Of a DNA stretch of 29,815 nucleotides, positions 17,337 through 28,259 are shown piece by piece. The notes beneath the pieces are model-generated. The model worked only from the letters and a program-made list of their open reading frames with translations, had not been told where the DNA came from and made no database searches. The translations under genes and the position numbers were made by a program. How positions within the stretch are numbered: position 1 is the stretch's first letter; every line of letters begins with the position of its first letter. Origin of the DNA: Apostichopus californicus (lineage: Eukaryota; Echinodermata; Holothuroidea; Aspidochirotida; Stichopodidae); the NCBI GenBank assembly GCA_020650975.1, contig JAIPMN010020472.1, positions 16,641 to 46,455 on the forward strand, in the 5' to 3' direction.

Positions 17337-20300
17337 GTAAAGTGTTTTCCATCGTATGCATACCTCTCTTGCTGTACACTTAATCACATGTTAAGAGGTT
17401 GCTCTTCTTCAAAGAAAATGCTCAATACTTCCCTTGATAGACAAAGGATGAAGTTTTGGTGAAGGCTCGATTCATTTCCATCATTAATAAATCTTTTCTA
17501 AAAATCAGTGTAATTTAATTTGAAGAAGGCAATAGATATAACCTTCGATATGACCATGACCATAGGTTATGCACAGTGCGCAAGGATTTTGCCTCCTGAG
17601 TCCCTGACTGACCCGTACCGAGCAAAGAATTGGTCATATGGATCAACACCAACTAAGGGTTGAATAACTCAGTTGGTGGAGCATCAACTGGACTTTAAAA
17701 TGCGAATGAATTAAAATACTCGCATAAATTTGTCAACTTATTGGTACTTGTCAGTTTGACACTCTGCATTCATTTCCTTTATACACTGTGTAAGTTCATC
17801 AATGATATTTCCCACAAGGCACCTTTCGCAGGGGCTCCAAATATGCAAATTTAATGATATAACTGTCTTAAACCTATATAATTGTGTCACAAGTGTTTCA
17901 ATTATCTTAAGGAGGGATTAAGTAGGGCAAATCATTATATGAAAGAACGCTTGTAGAACAAATATTAATTTTCTGTCGTCGCCCACAAGATCGATGCTGT
18001 AGAGATTTGAAGTTTGACTGAATTCTTTCTTCTATTAACCACAACTTTTCCAATCTTCTGTATAGGAACACCAACTTATGGTTCAAGGTGACAGTATGGG
18101 GCTGCCCAGTTTCATTACGAAGAGTATAGAACGGAATGATACCCCCCAGAGAGCAACACCTCGACCAGTGACATCAAAGCCAGATAATGCCAATAGTAAA
18201 TTGGTTGAAGATATAAAGGAATTACAGGTATTGTATTAAAAAACATAAACTGGTATGAGAGTCTGTTAAAGGGATTGTATGTTGTTTGGAATTGCTATGA
18301 TGATGGGGTGGGAGAAACTTCAGCTCAAATGTTTCCTGACAGCCATTAACCTTTGATTTTCTACTCTCACAACCCCTTATCCCTCCTGCACATTTTTTTA
18401 TTTGTCCAACAAACTTTTCTCTAAAGTAATCAATTTGGGTTCTTAGTAGGTCCATTCTCTAATGAAATTTTTGTTTTGTGCCCTTTTCAAACATTAAATT
18501 ATCAGCCAAGAGAATATATTAACATCAATCCAGTCAATCTGGTACATCTACATGAGCATTTTGATCTTTAATTTTTTTTATTATTATTGATTATTTCTAT
18601 TTTTCTCTGAACACATATGTTGTGACTTCACATCGTGATTTAAATGTCGCACGAAATGGGATGAATGTTTGACCCTTTTTTTTAATTTGACAGACCCGGG
18701 AGAAGCAGTCAAAGAACAAAATTCAGTCTCTGCAGAAAATAATCGAGCAGTTGAAGCAGGACGTCAAGAGTAGAGACGCAGACCTCGCATCAATCAACCA
18801 AAAGCTGGCAGAAATCGTGAGTGATCTCCTAGCTCTTACTGTAGTTAGTTCACATGCCGCGAAAGTGTCCATTAGTTATAGCTTGCATCCAAAAACCCGC
18901 CGTTTGTACTGAATGGCAGGTTTTTTACAGTTGGTAATAGCTGAGTGATCAATCCCATCTTTTGCACCTTAGTTGAGCTGCCTATTCGTCTATTATGCAA
19001 GTCATCACACAGCTAGTTGTAGCCAAATCACTATCAGATCAAGGCAGACATGGCAAGGTGTGAACAATTCAACCTCTTCCAAACTAACCAGTCTGTTTGC
19101 AGGAGAGATCAAGTTTCAGTAAGTTGAGGTCGAGAGAGCTGCAAAATGCAACCTATGGTTAATGGACTTATTCTCGTCATGAGATTTACAAATATAGTTC
19201 TACATGCCCATGACAAGAATTTGTTCATTAGCCGTTTTGTAACTAATTTCTCCACCTGAGAGAGATCAGCTCATGATCAATGCAAGTCTTATGCAAACAG
19301 AGTGTGCTCCCAAGGCTTGCAAGTTGGCTATTGGGCACTTTCTTGGCATGTATATATATTAAGGGTATGAAGGGTCAATATAAGACCCTGGTGTTCGCAT
19401 TTCATAACTCAGGTAGTGAGGTCATTAAAAACCAACACGAAACATACCAAACACCTCACAGAACTGAATTCCAAGCTGGCAGAAAGGTTTTAGTTCTTAG
19501 GTAGCAAGTGTGAAAATAGTTTGATATACAGCCATTTTGTGTTTGTAAATAAATCCATGTGATGCGATCGCCGTAACTAGTGTGAAAAGCAGAGATACAG
19601 GGATTGTAGCAATTAACAAAAAAGCTGCCCAAAATTTCAATTGTTCCTCTGTTAGTATTATAGATATAAATAGCTATTCCTATTTAAATATACCGCATGT
19701 CATATCTGAGCGTGATATTTCACTGCAAAACTGTACCTCTATTTAGTACGTTAGTTATAAAAACCTGTTCCAGTTTGAATTTCTCTCAGTTACTGTCATG
19801 ACCGAAGTGAACGTGATGTATCACGCTACATGTACGAAGTCATTACTTTATTAAGTTCTTGGCGATTGCCAAAATTGTAAATTGTTGATCGTGCCACAAT
19901 CGTCACACTTCCGATTGTCATTCCATATGATATCAATAATTTCATAAATTTCGAGAAAAAAAATTTTGCCATCGACGATTGGATTTTTTTTTAAAAACTT
20001 TTTCCAATCCATAGGAGGAACAATATAAGAAATTGTATGAAGAAGAGCAGGCTGATCATAGTGTTACAAAGGATAAGTTGAAGGGAATCTCTCAGGAATT
20101 GCAGGAGAAAAATGAGTTTGTGGAAGAGCTGAAGAGGAAGCACGAGGAAAGCATGCAAGAAATCAAGACCAGAGTAAGTCCCAACCAACGATACGAGAGG
20201 CCTATCTGTGGTTCAGCTACAATCATGTTGTTGCCATGGGAATTGTGACCCTACACTGTACACAAAGCAATGATCATGATCACATGTATGGCCACAGACT

Positions 20301-23300
20301 TGATGTAAGAAAAGTAATGCTTGGGTTTTCCATCTTGGATCATTTTGTTATGGTGATTCATCTTTTACGATCATGCTGTACGTACTACGTACTGTTAAAG
20401 TATTTGCGATAACAAATTCTACAATACCACTTAGTGCATTACCTAAATTAGTTACCTGCATTTAAAGAAAATATTACTTATTAGAGAATCGTCGGTAAGT
20501 CAAGAATGTGGTCCAGGGAAGAAACAACATTAATTACAGTGAAAGTCAAAAGGTGGGGGTGAGGTGGGGGTGGGGGGGTTGTGCGGTGGGGTTGGTAGTG
20601 AATGGCAAGGGGATGAGAGTTAGAACAGCATATATGCTCTTAATCATGTATGCTGGATCACAGTTTTAAACTGTGCATAATATCATCATTTAATTGTTTC
20701 ATTTAATTGTTTCATTTAATTGTTTCATTTAATTGTTTCATTTAATTGTTTCAACAGAATGAAGAGAAACTGAAAGATCTTCAAGAGGAGAAAGTCAGGG
20801 AAGTAAAAGAGAGAGACGAGAGGATTGAAAAGATGAAGAAACAGATGGTTGGATTTCTCAAAGACAACTCATGGTATAAATGTGAACAAGATAAAAGAAA
20901 AATATTTAAAAAAAAAAACGGTTGACATTTAATCACATTCGGGCATGTTTTAAAATGGAAAAAGAAATACTATAATTTTGTGGATAAGAGATAAGAGTAA
21001 GGAAGAGTTTTAAAAAAAACTTTGAGGGCCAGTTCATCATAGTTGGCAAATAACTCAGTTTTATATCTGTTTTCTTCTTTCCAATTAAGAGTCATCCAGA
21101 AAAGTTTCTGTTGTCAGGGTCCCATTTTTCTTGATATTTTCAGGAATTCTTGAGTTCAAATTAATTAGTGTAATAATTCTGTCACCCATAATTTATGCTT
21201 TTCCTTGGAATCCCATCTTGGCATCTCTTACACAGGGAGAGGCAACAGCAACTAGAAGAGCTGACGAAGGAATTGGGGAAAGTATCTGAAGAAGCCATGA
21301 CGTTGAAGATCAAGCTCAAATCTCTTCTGAAAAACAACCAATGTGAAAGGTGTGACCTACTGAAGCAGGATATAGTTAAACGGGACAGAAAGATAGCAGA
21401 GCAGGAAATATCCATCAAAGAACTCATGACAGTCTGCAAGAAATTTGAAAAGCAGTTGATGCAGCAGGTGAGTGGCTAATGTCTTGAATAGCCAGATTCC
21501 TCGTTCAGGGATGTGCCCAGGATTTCCTGAGTGCCGGTTATACTGATTTTTGAAGGTGCTCAGATGCCAAATGCTAGCACTTGTGTAGCTTTTTTAAAAG
21601 CACATACACAAGTACTAGTTTTGCTAACAATTTACATTTTTTTATTTTTTTTTTTAGTGAAATATATTACGTACCTGGTAAAAATTATCAGTTTGTTTCA
21701 AAGAGATTTTACAGAGGACCAATTGAGAGCTGTAAGTTAATGTTTCTCGCATGCGTAACTGATGCATTACTAGACTATGATTTTGGCATAGGCTAGGCCC
21801 AATTTATGTTGAATATATTGTTAGGAATGTCGGGATTTTAGATGAAAATAGTGCTGGGCGGGATTCACGATTTTTAAGACAGTGCTGAGCCGTAATTTTT
21901 AGTGCTGGGCGGGGCCGCCCAGTACCGCCCAGCGTGGGCACATCCCTGCTCATTGTACTTTGCAATAACTACAGCTGCGTTTTGTGTTGCACCATCCATT
22001 CTGACCCAGTCGGGTGATATGATTTACAAATAATTTGGATACCAATCATTCCTGCTATATTCAAGTGGTTTATCTGGTTTATGTACAGACGTTTAGCTGC
22101 TCCGAACAAATTAGAGCGTTAGTAACCAATTTTTATTCGGATGCAAAGTTTTTGTCACACAACTGTAATATCTGTTACTTGTTAAAGACAATATACCAAC
22201 AGTTACAAGATACTATGTAAGAAAAGTCACCCAAGATAAGACCCTGGACATGAAAGCCAAACAACTTGATACACTCTATCAAGATTATTGTAACTGTGTA
22301 ATCGTGGTCAAGTCACGTTAAGTGAGTTATCACTTGTAAGTCCGTGGAAAGGGAATAAATACTGTACATATATGATCCTGGCTACAAACAACACAGAATA
22401 CATTTGAAATAAAGAGTTTCTCACTGTTAAAACCTCCTATCTGTGTTTTATTTTTTATTATGGTCAACAACTAGCACTGTAATTCAACGATTCACAAAGT
22501 TAGGCTTTTATAACCAAATTTCGAAATGTCATCTCAGTTGCTACATTCTACATGAAATATTGCATGATAAGAAAAAAAAAATGTGTTTTCAATTTTCATA
22601 CATGAACATGTGGGTATATAGTACCTTTAAAGTCATATAAGTAATAAAATATTCATGATTTTTGCACAGAAAATGCAGCCAAATGCAGAATTATTTTTTT
22701 TCTATAAATACAAAAATTACCTGGGTTTCTCTTCAGTGTTTGGCTGTTGCCACAGTATGTCAGCTAGACACGGCATTCTTGCCATTCGAAAATTAGCATT
22801 AAACACCGTCTTCATACTATTAAATATTACTTGTTTATATTTGTTAGGCTATTCTACGACAGTGTGCTGAGTTAGTGAATAAATCCCCGTAAGGCCATGC
22901 AGCATTTGCATGGTGAGAATACCACTATTTCCTTTGTATTTTGTATTCTACCAATTTATTCTATAAATTTCTCTCTTTGTTTGCTCTTTTCAGTTATTAA
23001 TTTTAATTTTTCCCTGCTAGAGCTGATTAACCCCCCCTTCCCCCCACCTTTTATGGCCTCTAAATGGGGTCTATTATGCAAATTTCACAGTCTCAGCATG
23101 GGTGAAATAGTGACAGTTTCATGATCTGAGCTTTCCTTAAATTAATCCAGTGTTAATTGAATTAACATAGCAAATTGAATTTTTATGATTTAAAACAGAA
23201 TTTCATAAGAGTGACATTTCAAAGTGTTGCTGGATGTATTGAAGTTTTCACTCCCACAAGCAGCCCTTCCAGATTAAAAATGACAAAATAAAACATTTGC

Positions 23301-24833
23301 CCATGGGAGGGTGGTGGTGGGGGGAGCCGCAAAGGTAGTATTAAAGTGACAACCACAATTGAAAGTTTTCAGTAATCGAATGAAGGTGGCAAGGTGGACA
23401 AAAGCTACAAATCATGGTTTAGATTTAAAATTTCTTGGAAAGATTTAGGTCATTTTTTGCTTATTAAAATTCACTGACCTGCATTGAATTTATATAACTC
23501 AATGCTTTTTCCTTCCATTGTAGTGGCTTTACTAATAGAACTGGTGTTTATACTCAATTTGACTACTTTCTTCCCTAAATTTTAACTAATCATCTCTATG
23601 TTTGTGTTGGTGGAAATTGGGGGGGGGGGGGTGGGTGGGGTTACAGGGAGAGTATGTGGAGAGAGGGAGGATATGAATACATAATGAGGGTAAATTGTCC
23701 TATGAAAATGAAATCATGTAACAGGAAGTTAATCTGCGCTGTTAAATGCTGCCGTCAGATAATTTAATAGTTATCAGACTAAAATGGTAAAATAATCGAC
23801 AGTAAGTAACACTATGCCAGGTATACTGAGAAGACTCAATTCTTTGCTGAGGGAAAGAAATGTATATAAAAATTCCCTGTCATCAGTCTTGCAGCCTCAA
23901 TTGTATTTCATTTACCTACTGTAGAGTTTGAAATAAGAAAACCTCAGCATATCATGTGTTACATTTCTTTTTTTGCCAGCCTTAACATCTCCTCCTTTCC
24001 TAATAACCCTTCCGAACTCTTTCAGTTAGTAGCCTCCTTGTTTATGTCTCTCCATGTACCGGTCAAGAGGGATGGTCATTCCGCTTAATAGTTTTATGCT
24101 ACTGGTTTCGATTGTCATTGATTTCAGTGGTCAAGTGAGATTCCTGACACTGTGTAATACCTGTACAAGCGAATTCTCTTTTTTTTATTATTATTGAGAA
24201 ACAGAAGTGAAAGCTTCCTCCAACCATGCCCTGCTTGTCCTCCATGAAGAGACAGTCCTTCATGATTGCCATGAACCCAAACTTAATCTCTCTCTTCTGC
24301 AGTCTTAAATTTGAGATTTGTTTCTGTGAGATATATTTCTGTATCAAGGATACTCGATCCTCTGCTTAAAAATATAATAATTTTAAAAAAAGGAAAAAAA
24401 AAACAGTTATGAAAATTTTAAGAAATGGTTAATGTAAAAAATGCAGTTTATAAAACTGATTATCTGTTACAACCATTGAAATTACAACAGAAGCTGTGAT
24501 AAGAGTGATTACGGCAATGAATGCAATATATTTGTTTCTTATATCGTATATGAATTTATAAATTAGGACAAATAAATTGTTTGTTCCAAAGTTTTGTGTC
24601 ACCGACTTTTTTGGTACAACTGAGACCATAAAGTGCTTTTTTTTTAAATATAATTTCAGCTAGATTCAATTTTGGAAACATTTCTTCAAATTCAGATTTA
24701 TTAAATAATATTGCATAAATAAATATTAAAGTGATTTATATATATTTTATTATTACTTTTCCCCCAGGATATTCTCCTTGTTCAATTTCAGCAAAATCAA
24801 GATGCAGGAAGCAGAATTACACGAAAGAAGTGA
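17220..24833 (+). CDS. Unidentified coiled-coil protein, 7 coding exons, 324 aa
   Basis: Joined coding exons: 17220-17336, 18066-18227, 18694-18816, 20015-20173, 20758-20873, 21236-21467, 24768-24833. All introns are GT-AG with consistent phases. Residues 1-90 are basic, Ser/Thr/Pro-rich and probably disordered (TVFPPLTRAV, TPQRATPRPVTSKPDN). From about 90 to 300 the sequence is Glu/Lys/Gln-rich with heptads (IQSLQKIIEQLKQDVKSRD, ERDERIEKMKKQM). A CxxC pair sits in NNQCERCDLLKQDI, and the end is DILLVQFQQNQDAG, then a basic RITRKK tail. There is no signal peptide or membrane segment. I do not recognise the family; many ciliary, centrosomal and spermatogenic coiled-coil proteins look like this. 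The start is the first ATG of the exon. Confidence 0.8.
17337..18065 (+). other. Second gene, intron 1
   Basis: AT-rich, no repeat family recognised. Ends ttccaatcttctgtatag. Confidence 0.55.
18066..18227 (+). CDS. Second gene, coding exon 2
   Basis: Acceptor tctgtatag|GAACAC and donor TTACAG|gtattg, phase 0 both ends, 54 residues. It encodes EHQLMVQGDSMGLPSFITKS, then a Thr/Pro/Arg-rich linker and KLVEDIKELQ, where the coiled coil begins. Confidence 0.82.
18228..18693 (+). other. Second gene, intron 2
   Basis: AT-rich; nothing recognised beyond a T-rich tract before the acceptor at 18692-18693. Confidence 0.55.
18694..18816 (+). CDS. Second gene, coding exon 3
   Basis: Acceptor aatttgacag|ACCCGG and donor GAAATC|gtgagt, phase 0 both ends, 41 residues: TREKQSKNKIQSLQKIIEQL, then KQDVKSRDADLASINQKL. 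Strong coiled-coil heptads. It is easily missed because no long open frame covers it. Confidence 0.85.
18817..20014 (+). other. Second gene, intron 3
   Basis: 1.2 kb; no coding segment or repeat family recognised. The open frame at 19280-19504 has no splice support. Confidence 0.5.
20015..20173 (+). CDS. Second gene, coding exon 4
   Basis: Acceptor ccaatccatag|GAGGAA and donor ACCAGA|gtaagt, phase 0 both ends, 53 residues, including EEQYKKLYEEEQADHSVTKD and NEFVEELKRKHEES. Charged coiled coil. The minus-strand open frame over the same bases is its shadow. Confidence 0.9.
20174..20757 (+). other. Second gene, intron 4
   Basis: Has a G-rich patch at about 20552-20600 and ends in a 13-bp tandem repeat abutting the acceptor. 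Confidence 0.6.
20687..20751 (+). repeat. Five-copy 13-bp repeat forming the 3' end of intron 4
   Basis: Five exact copies of catttaattgttt start at 20687, 20700, 20713, 20726 and 20739, directly followed by caacag and exon 5. The unit supplies both the T-rich tract and branch-site-like ttaat words. Confidence 0.95.
20758..20873 (+). CDS. Second gene, coding exon 5
   Basis: Acceptor tttcaacag|AATGAA and donor CTCATG|gtataa, phase 0 in, phase 2 out. It encodes NEEKLKDLQEEKVREVKERD and ERIEKMKKQMVGFLKDNS, the most highly charged part of the coil. Confidence 0.87.
20874..21235 (+). other. Second gene, intron 5
   Basis: AT-rich, with A runs near 20907 and 21013. Ends gcatctcttacacag. Nothing else seen. 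Confidence 0.55.
21236..21467 (+). CDS. Second gene, coding exon 6 (CxxC-bearing)
   Basis: Acceptor tcttacacag|GGAGAG (phase 2 in; TG+G makes Trp) and donor CAGCAG|gtgagt (phase 0 out). It encodes ERQQQLEELTKELGKVSEEA, then LLKNNQCERCDLLKQDIVKR and VCKKFEKQLMQQ. The C-E-R-C pair flanked by coil could bind a metal or form a disulfide, but a lone CxxC is weak evidence. Confidence 0.9.
21506..21948. mobile_element. 443-bp non-autonomous DNA transposon, CAGGGATGTGCCCA termini
   Basis: It begins CAGGGATGTGCCCA (21506-21519) and ends TGGGCACATCCCTG (21935-21948), a perfect 14-bp terminal inverted repeat. Near the right end it has nested GC palindromes (gggcggggccgcccagtacc). The flanks CTCGTT and CTCATT adjoin the two ends and match at 5 of 6 bases, so the target duplication is imperfect. 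CAGGG termini fit the hAT superfamily. It sits just 38 bp inside intron 6. Confidence 0.8.
21949..24767 (+). other. Second gene, remainder of intron 6
   Basis: 2.8 kb of AT-rich sequence with G-rich patches near 23310 and 23615-23640. Two AATAAA signals lie at 22354-22359 and 22408-22413. No exon placed; the minus-strand open frames at 24.1-24.6 kb lack support. Confidence 0.5.
22354..22413 (+). terminator. Possible intronic polyadenylation signals
   Basis: AATAAA at 22354-22359 and 22408-22413, followed by a GT-containing stretch (ctatctgtgttttattttt near 22438). If used, with read-through of the exon 6 donor, the protein would end ...MQQVSG at the TAA of gtgagtggctaa. Confidence 0.3.
24768..24833 (+). 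CDS. Second gene, terminal coding exon 7
   Basis: Acceptor acttttcccccag|GATATT (strong pyrimidine tract), phase 0. It encodes DILLVQFQQNQDAGSRITRK plus Lys and TGA at 24831-24833. It continues the MQQ...LL heptad pattern and ends basic. Confidence 0.75.
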   Translation, partial: DILLVQFQQNQDAGSRITRKK

Positions 24834-24910
24834 TTATCAATGTCCATGCAGTGCCTTTAGATCAGTAGCAGCTATAAAAGTTTAGCTTTTTAAACACGAT
24901 GATTTTCAGA

Positions 24911-25316
24911 GAAGGTATCCAAGTTCAGTTACTTGAAGCTAAACAATTTAACTTCAGTGAAGCTAACAAAGTCAGCTTCTGTGAAGCTAACCAAGTTAAC
25001 TGTGGTCAAGCTAACCAAGTTATCTTTGGTGAAGCTAACCAAGTCATCGTTGGTGAAGCTAACCAAGATAACTTTGTTGAAGCTATGCAAGTAAACTTCA
25101 GTGAAGTTAACCAAGTTATCTTTGGTGAAGCTAACCAAGTTATCTTTGGTGAAGCTATGGGCAAGTTATCTTGGTGAAGCTATGCAAGTTATCTTTGGTG
25201 AAGCTAACCAAGTTATTGTTGGTGAAGCTATGCAAGTTAACTTTGGTGAAGCTAACCAAGTTAACTTCGGTGAAGCTGACCAAGTTATCCTAATGAAGCT
25301 AACCAATGTCTTTCAT
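24911..25316. repeat. 24-bp minisatellite, about 17 units
   Basis: The unit consensus is gaagctaaccaagttatctttggt (first 20 bases gaagctaaccaagttatctt). Sixteen units start every 24 bp from 24911, and a partial unit starts at 25295. The main variants are aacc/atgc at positions 8-11 and atctttg/aacttcg later. One unit at about 25151 carries a 2-bp insertion and a 1-bp deletion, which shifts the reading frame. Because 24 is a multiple of 3, frames stay open on both strands (EANQVIFG on +), which explains the long open frames here. It lies 78 bp after the stop codon, so it is probably in the 3' UTR of the second gene. Confidence 0.97.
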
Positions 25317-27312
25317 GCTTAATAATATCTAATAACATGTAACAGAGGTTTGATGTAACTTTAAGTAAACAAATTTATTTAGAAGATGTCTTGATGGATG
25401 TTATAAAGTAAACATATTGGTGTCCTTTACTTCATTTCATTATGGCTTAAGACGGTAAAATAGATACTCTGTAAACTGATTCTAGAAAATGTTGACAGAG
25501 GAGGCTGTGGTGAGAGTAACAAGTACCAACAAACATCTTTGGGTACCTGATGACTAATAGGAATGTTATAAGTATTGAAACTTTATATGGTATGTTAAAT
25601 TCTTTCTTGAATGAATTCCGTTGTTATTAACTTGTGGATTTCTTATTCTCAGCTGCAATTTAACACAGGCTTGTGAAAGAAAATGAAAAACTGTTAGCAT
25701 AGAGGCTGAACCATATCATGTGACAAAAAACTGGCAGAGCAAGGGGGATGTTGGGGGTGGGGGGTGGGTGGGAACGGGTGCACGAGGCTCCATCTTCCAT
25801 CCACACTGTTTATTTATATAGCACTATGTGCCTGTTAATTAAAAACTTACATAGTTTATTACACTTTATAGTAGTATTACACTTTAGTAGTATTTTAGTA
25901 GTATTACAGTATTTCATTATTACAGTATTTAGTAGTATTACATTTTAAGTAGTACTACTACACTTTAGTAGTATTTAGTAGTATTACTTTGTAGTAAATT
26001 ACAAGTTTTTTAAGGTTTCCATTCACCAAAAAGTGGTTATGTACTGGGATACCTGTTGGTATAAACTTTATGAACAGAGGGAACTCTTCAAAACTTCCTG
26101 TTTTCTAACTTTTTTTGTGAACGTCCATTTTCTTTTTTTATGAATGACTTTAAGTTGTTACAAAAGTTCTTCAAGAATAGTGCCTTGTTTTGTATTTACT
26201 ATGTGTGCTAGTCTGTTTTCATTATTGTATTGTGTGTACATAAACTATAAAAAAAAAAACATCTATGTGTATATATTTTACCATTTGCAATGTAAGCTTT
26301 TATAATGCAATGTAAGTTTTCAATATCAAGTGCATATATAGCCCACATTTAGTGCAGGGTCGCAACCCTGGGCCCCCTATGTTGAAGGGGCACCCCATGT
26401 ATTTCAGTATTTAAATTTGCCATCTTATGAGGACGGGAGGATAAGAGATATATATGTTGTGCATGATAGGAACTATTGAATACCTGAGATGTGAAGACTT
26501 AAGATGTGATATTCAATTTTATTGTAAAAGAAATACCAACACTATCGTGGGCTATTTTTTATAATTCATAGGTTGATATGCTAAATGGGCCCTACATTTG
26601 CTTGGTGCTGGGCCCCCTCCAAACTAAATTTGGGCCTGGTTGTCAGTGAGATTGTGATGTATGTATTGACAGTGAAAAATCCGAACAGAAATTCAAAGTG
26701 AATTTCAAAGCAAGGGTTAAGTTGTTCTCCCTTTGTTAAGTTTGTTGGCTGATGTTAATTTGTGTGTCCAGCAAGGAAAGAATTTGAATGTTAATTGTTT
26801 ACTTAATTAGTATCTTTGAGCTTGTGATGGCAACAGTTTTGATACATAATATATTATATATACTCTAATACTTGACGAGAAAACCAAACACTTACATCTG
26901 ATGATTTATTCGTTTGAATCTAATCTCACCAATGTTTAGTAGTAGGAATGTTGTGGTGACATCGCAGATTCACAATGTACCAGACTGTCCATAATATTGT
27001 ACAAGTCCTCTTCCTCCTTGTTTTGTTTCCAACAAAGTTATCCCTACTTTTTCCTTCTACAATTTCTCCCTTTTTTTGAGAAAAAAAAGGGCAGGGGGGG
27101 GAGGTGGGGTGGGGGGAGAATTATTCTTAACTGTAAATAAAAATACCACATGCATTTTGAATTTCTCAGATTTATATCTACAGTAAATATGAAAGAACTC
27201 TGAACAATTACATTACCAGAGAAATCTGGCTGATGTATATCTATTAAAAATAAAAAACAAAGTTTAAATACATTTGTTTTGTTTTTTGTCTTTATTGTGA
27301 CATCCCCCTCAT
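25317..27312. other. Downstream of second gene: 3' UTR or intergenic, no gene seen
   Basis: AT-rich; the 3' end is not clear. Candidate signals are ATTAAA at 25838-25843 and AATAAA at 27136-27141. About 26350-26640 contains C-rich words (gggccccct, gggccccctcc) that look like decayed transposon remnants. G-rich patches lie at about 25742-25772 and 27089-27117. Confidence 0.45.
25859..26001. repeat. Imperfect tagtagtatta repeat
   Basis: Irregular copies of agtagtattacacttt and shorter forms across about 140 bp. Confidence 0.8.
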
Positions 27313-27698
27313 CAGTGGTGTGTAAACAGAATTTCAAAAGTCAGGGGGAAAAGTCTAAATCTCCCATTCCCCCCTTCCACACCCTGACTGATTTAGTTGA
27401 TGGAAGGTCCAGAGGCTGATCTGGGAGTTTATCATAAAGGGTGGGAGTGGCCCAGTGGTCGTTGAAGAAATAAGAAATATACATTAGGTTTCAATGCAAG
27501 ATTGTACTAAAAGATACTTTAGAATATATATCAAGGGTTAGTGTACCTCCTGCCAGCTGGATCCATGCACAAGGTTGTCCTGGGTCCTGAGAAGTCAAAT
27601 TCTTCCTCGATTGAATGTGATAAAGTGATGCAACCGGAAGGTACTCCCCCCACTGAAGATGGTGGAGTAAAGCCCCCCCCCCCTTGTGTATGCCACTG
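27313..27698. mobile_element. 386-bp hAT-like MITE, decayed
   Basis: Left end CAGTGGTGTGTAAA; the right end read on the other strand is CAGTGGCATACACA. The flanking octamers cccctcat and cccttcct match at 6 of 8 bases, the spacing expected for an 8-bp hAT target duplication. The interior has G/C runs near both ends. Confidence 0.55.
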
Positions 27699-28259
27699 CC
27701 CTTCCTCTTGATGTTACCCTATGTACCCTCTTCTATTTATGGATGTTACTCCCATTCCAAAACAATTGCAAACAAACCCTCTTAAGCAATTTTTGGTGAT
27801 AAAGTGATTATAAGCATAAATAACGTGAAGGCATGCACTTTGTGTCAATATATATGAATATTCATGTATTCAAATTAACATGTTTTGCTCATGCTTTCAT
27901 CACATGAAATTAGAAATAAGAGTACTGTAGCATATTTTAATAAAAGATTGGCAATAAAATCTTGATAGATAACCCTGTACAATTTAGCAATCTGAACAAA
28001 TGAAGCTATGCATGTAGTTGCAAATGTAACAGATTACCAATGCGCATAGGATATTTATAAAGTAAGAAAGCAGCTATCAAAAAAGTTATTATTTATATAA
28101 TTACAAGATATTATGTCAAGTAGAGCTATCCCCATTACAATCCATCTCCTAACCCCCTTCCCCTCCCTAGCTATTCCCTCATCAAAAGAAAAGATCTTTG
28201 TGGTTTCATATCTTTGAAATATGGATTTGTCAGTTTGCTGTCAATATTATCTCACAGAG
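27699..28259. other. Intergenic, no gene seen
   Basis: AT-rich; no open frame of note and no repeat recognised. Confidence 0.5.

Noticed and set aside
21700..21740. Micro-exon-like ttttacag ... gctgtaagt
   Set aside because: Only 17 bases, not a multiple of three, and inside the transposon at 21506-21948.
24899..25322. Repeat-coded proteins across the minisatellite on both strands
   Set aside because: A 24-bp unit keeps any stop-free frame open. The frame is broken by an indel at about 25151 and there is no promoter or partner domain.
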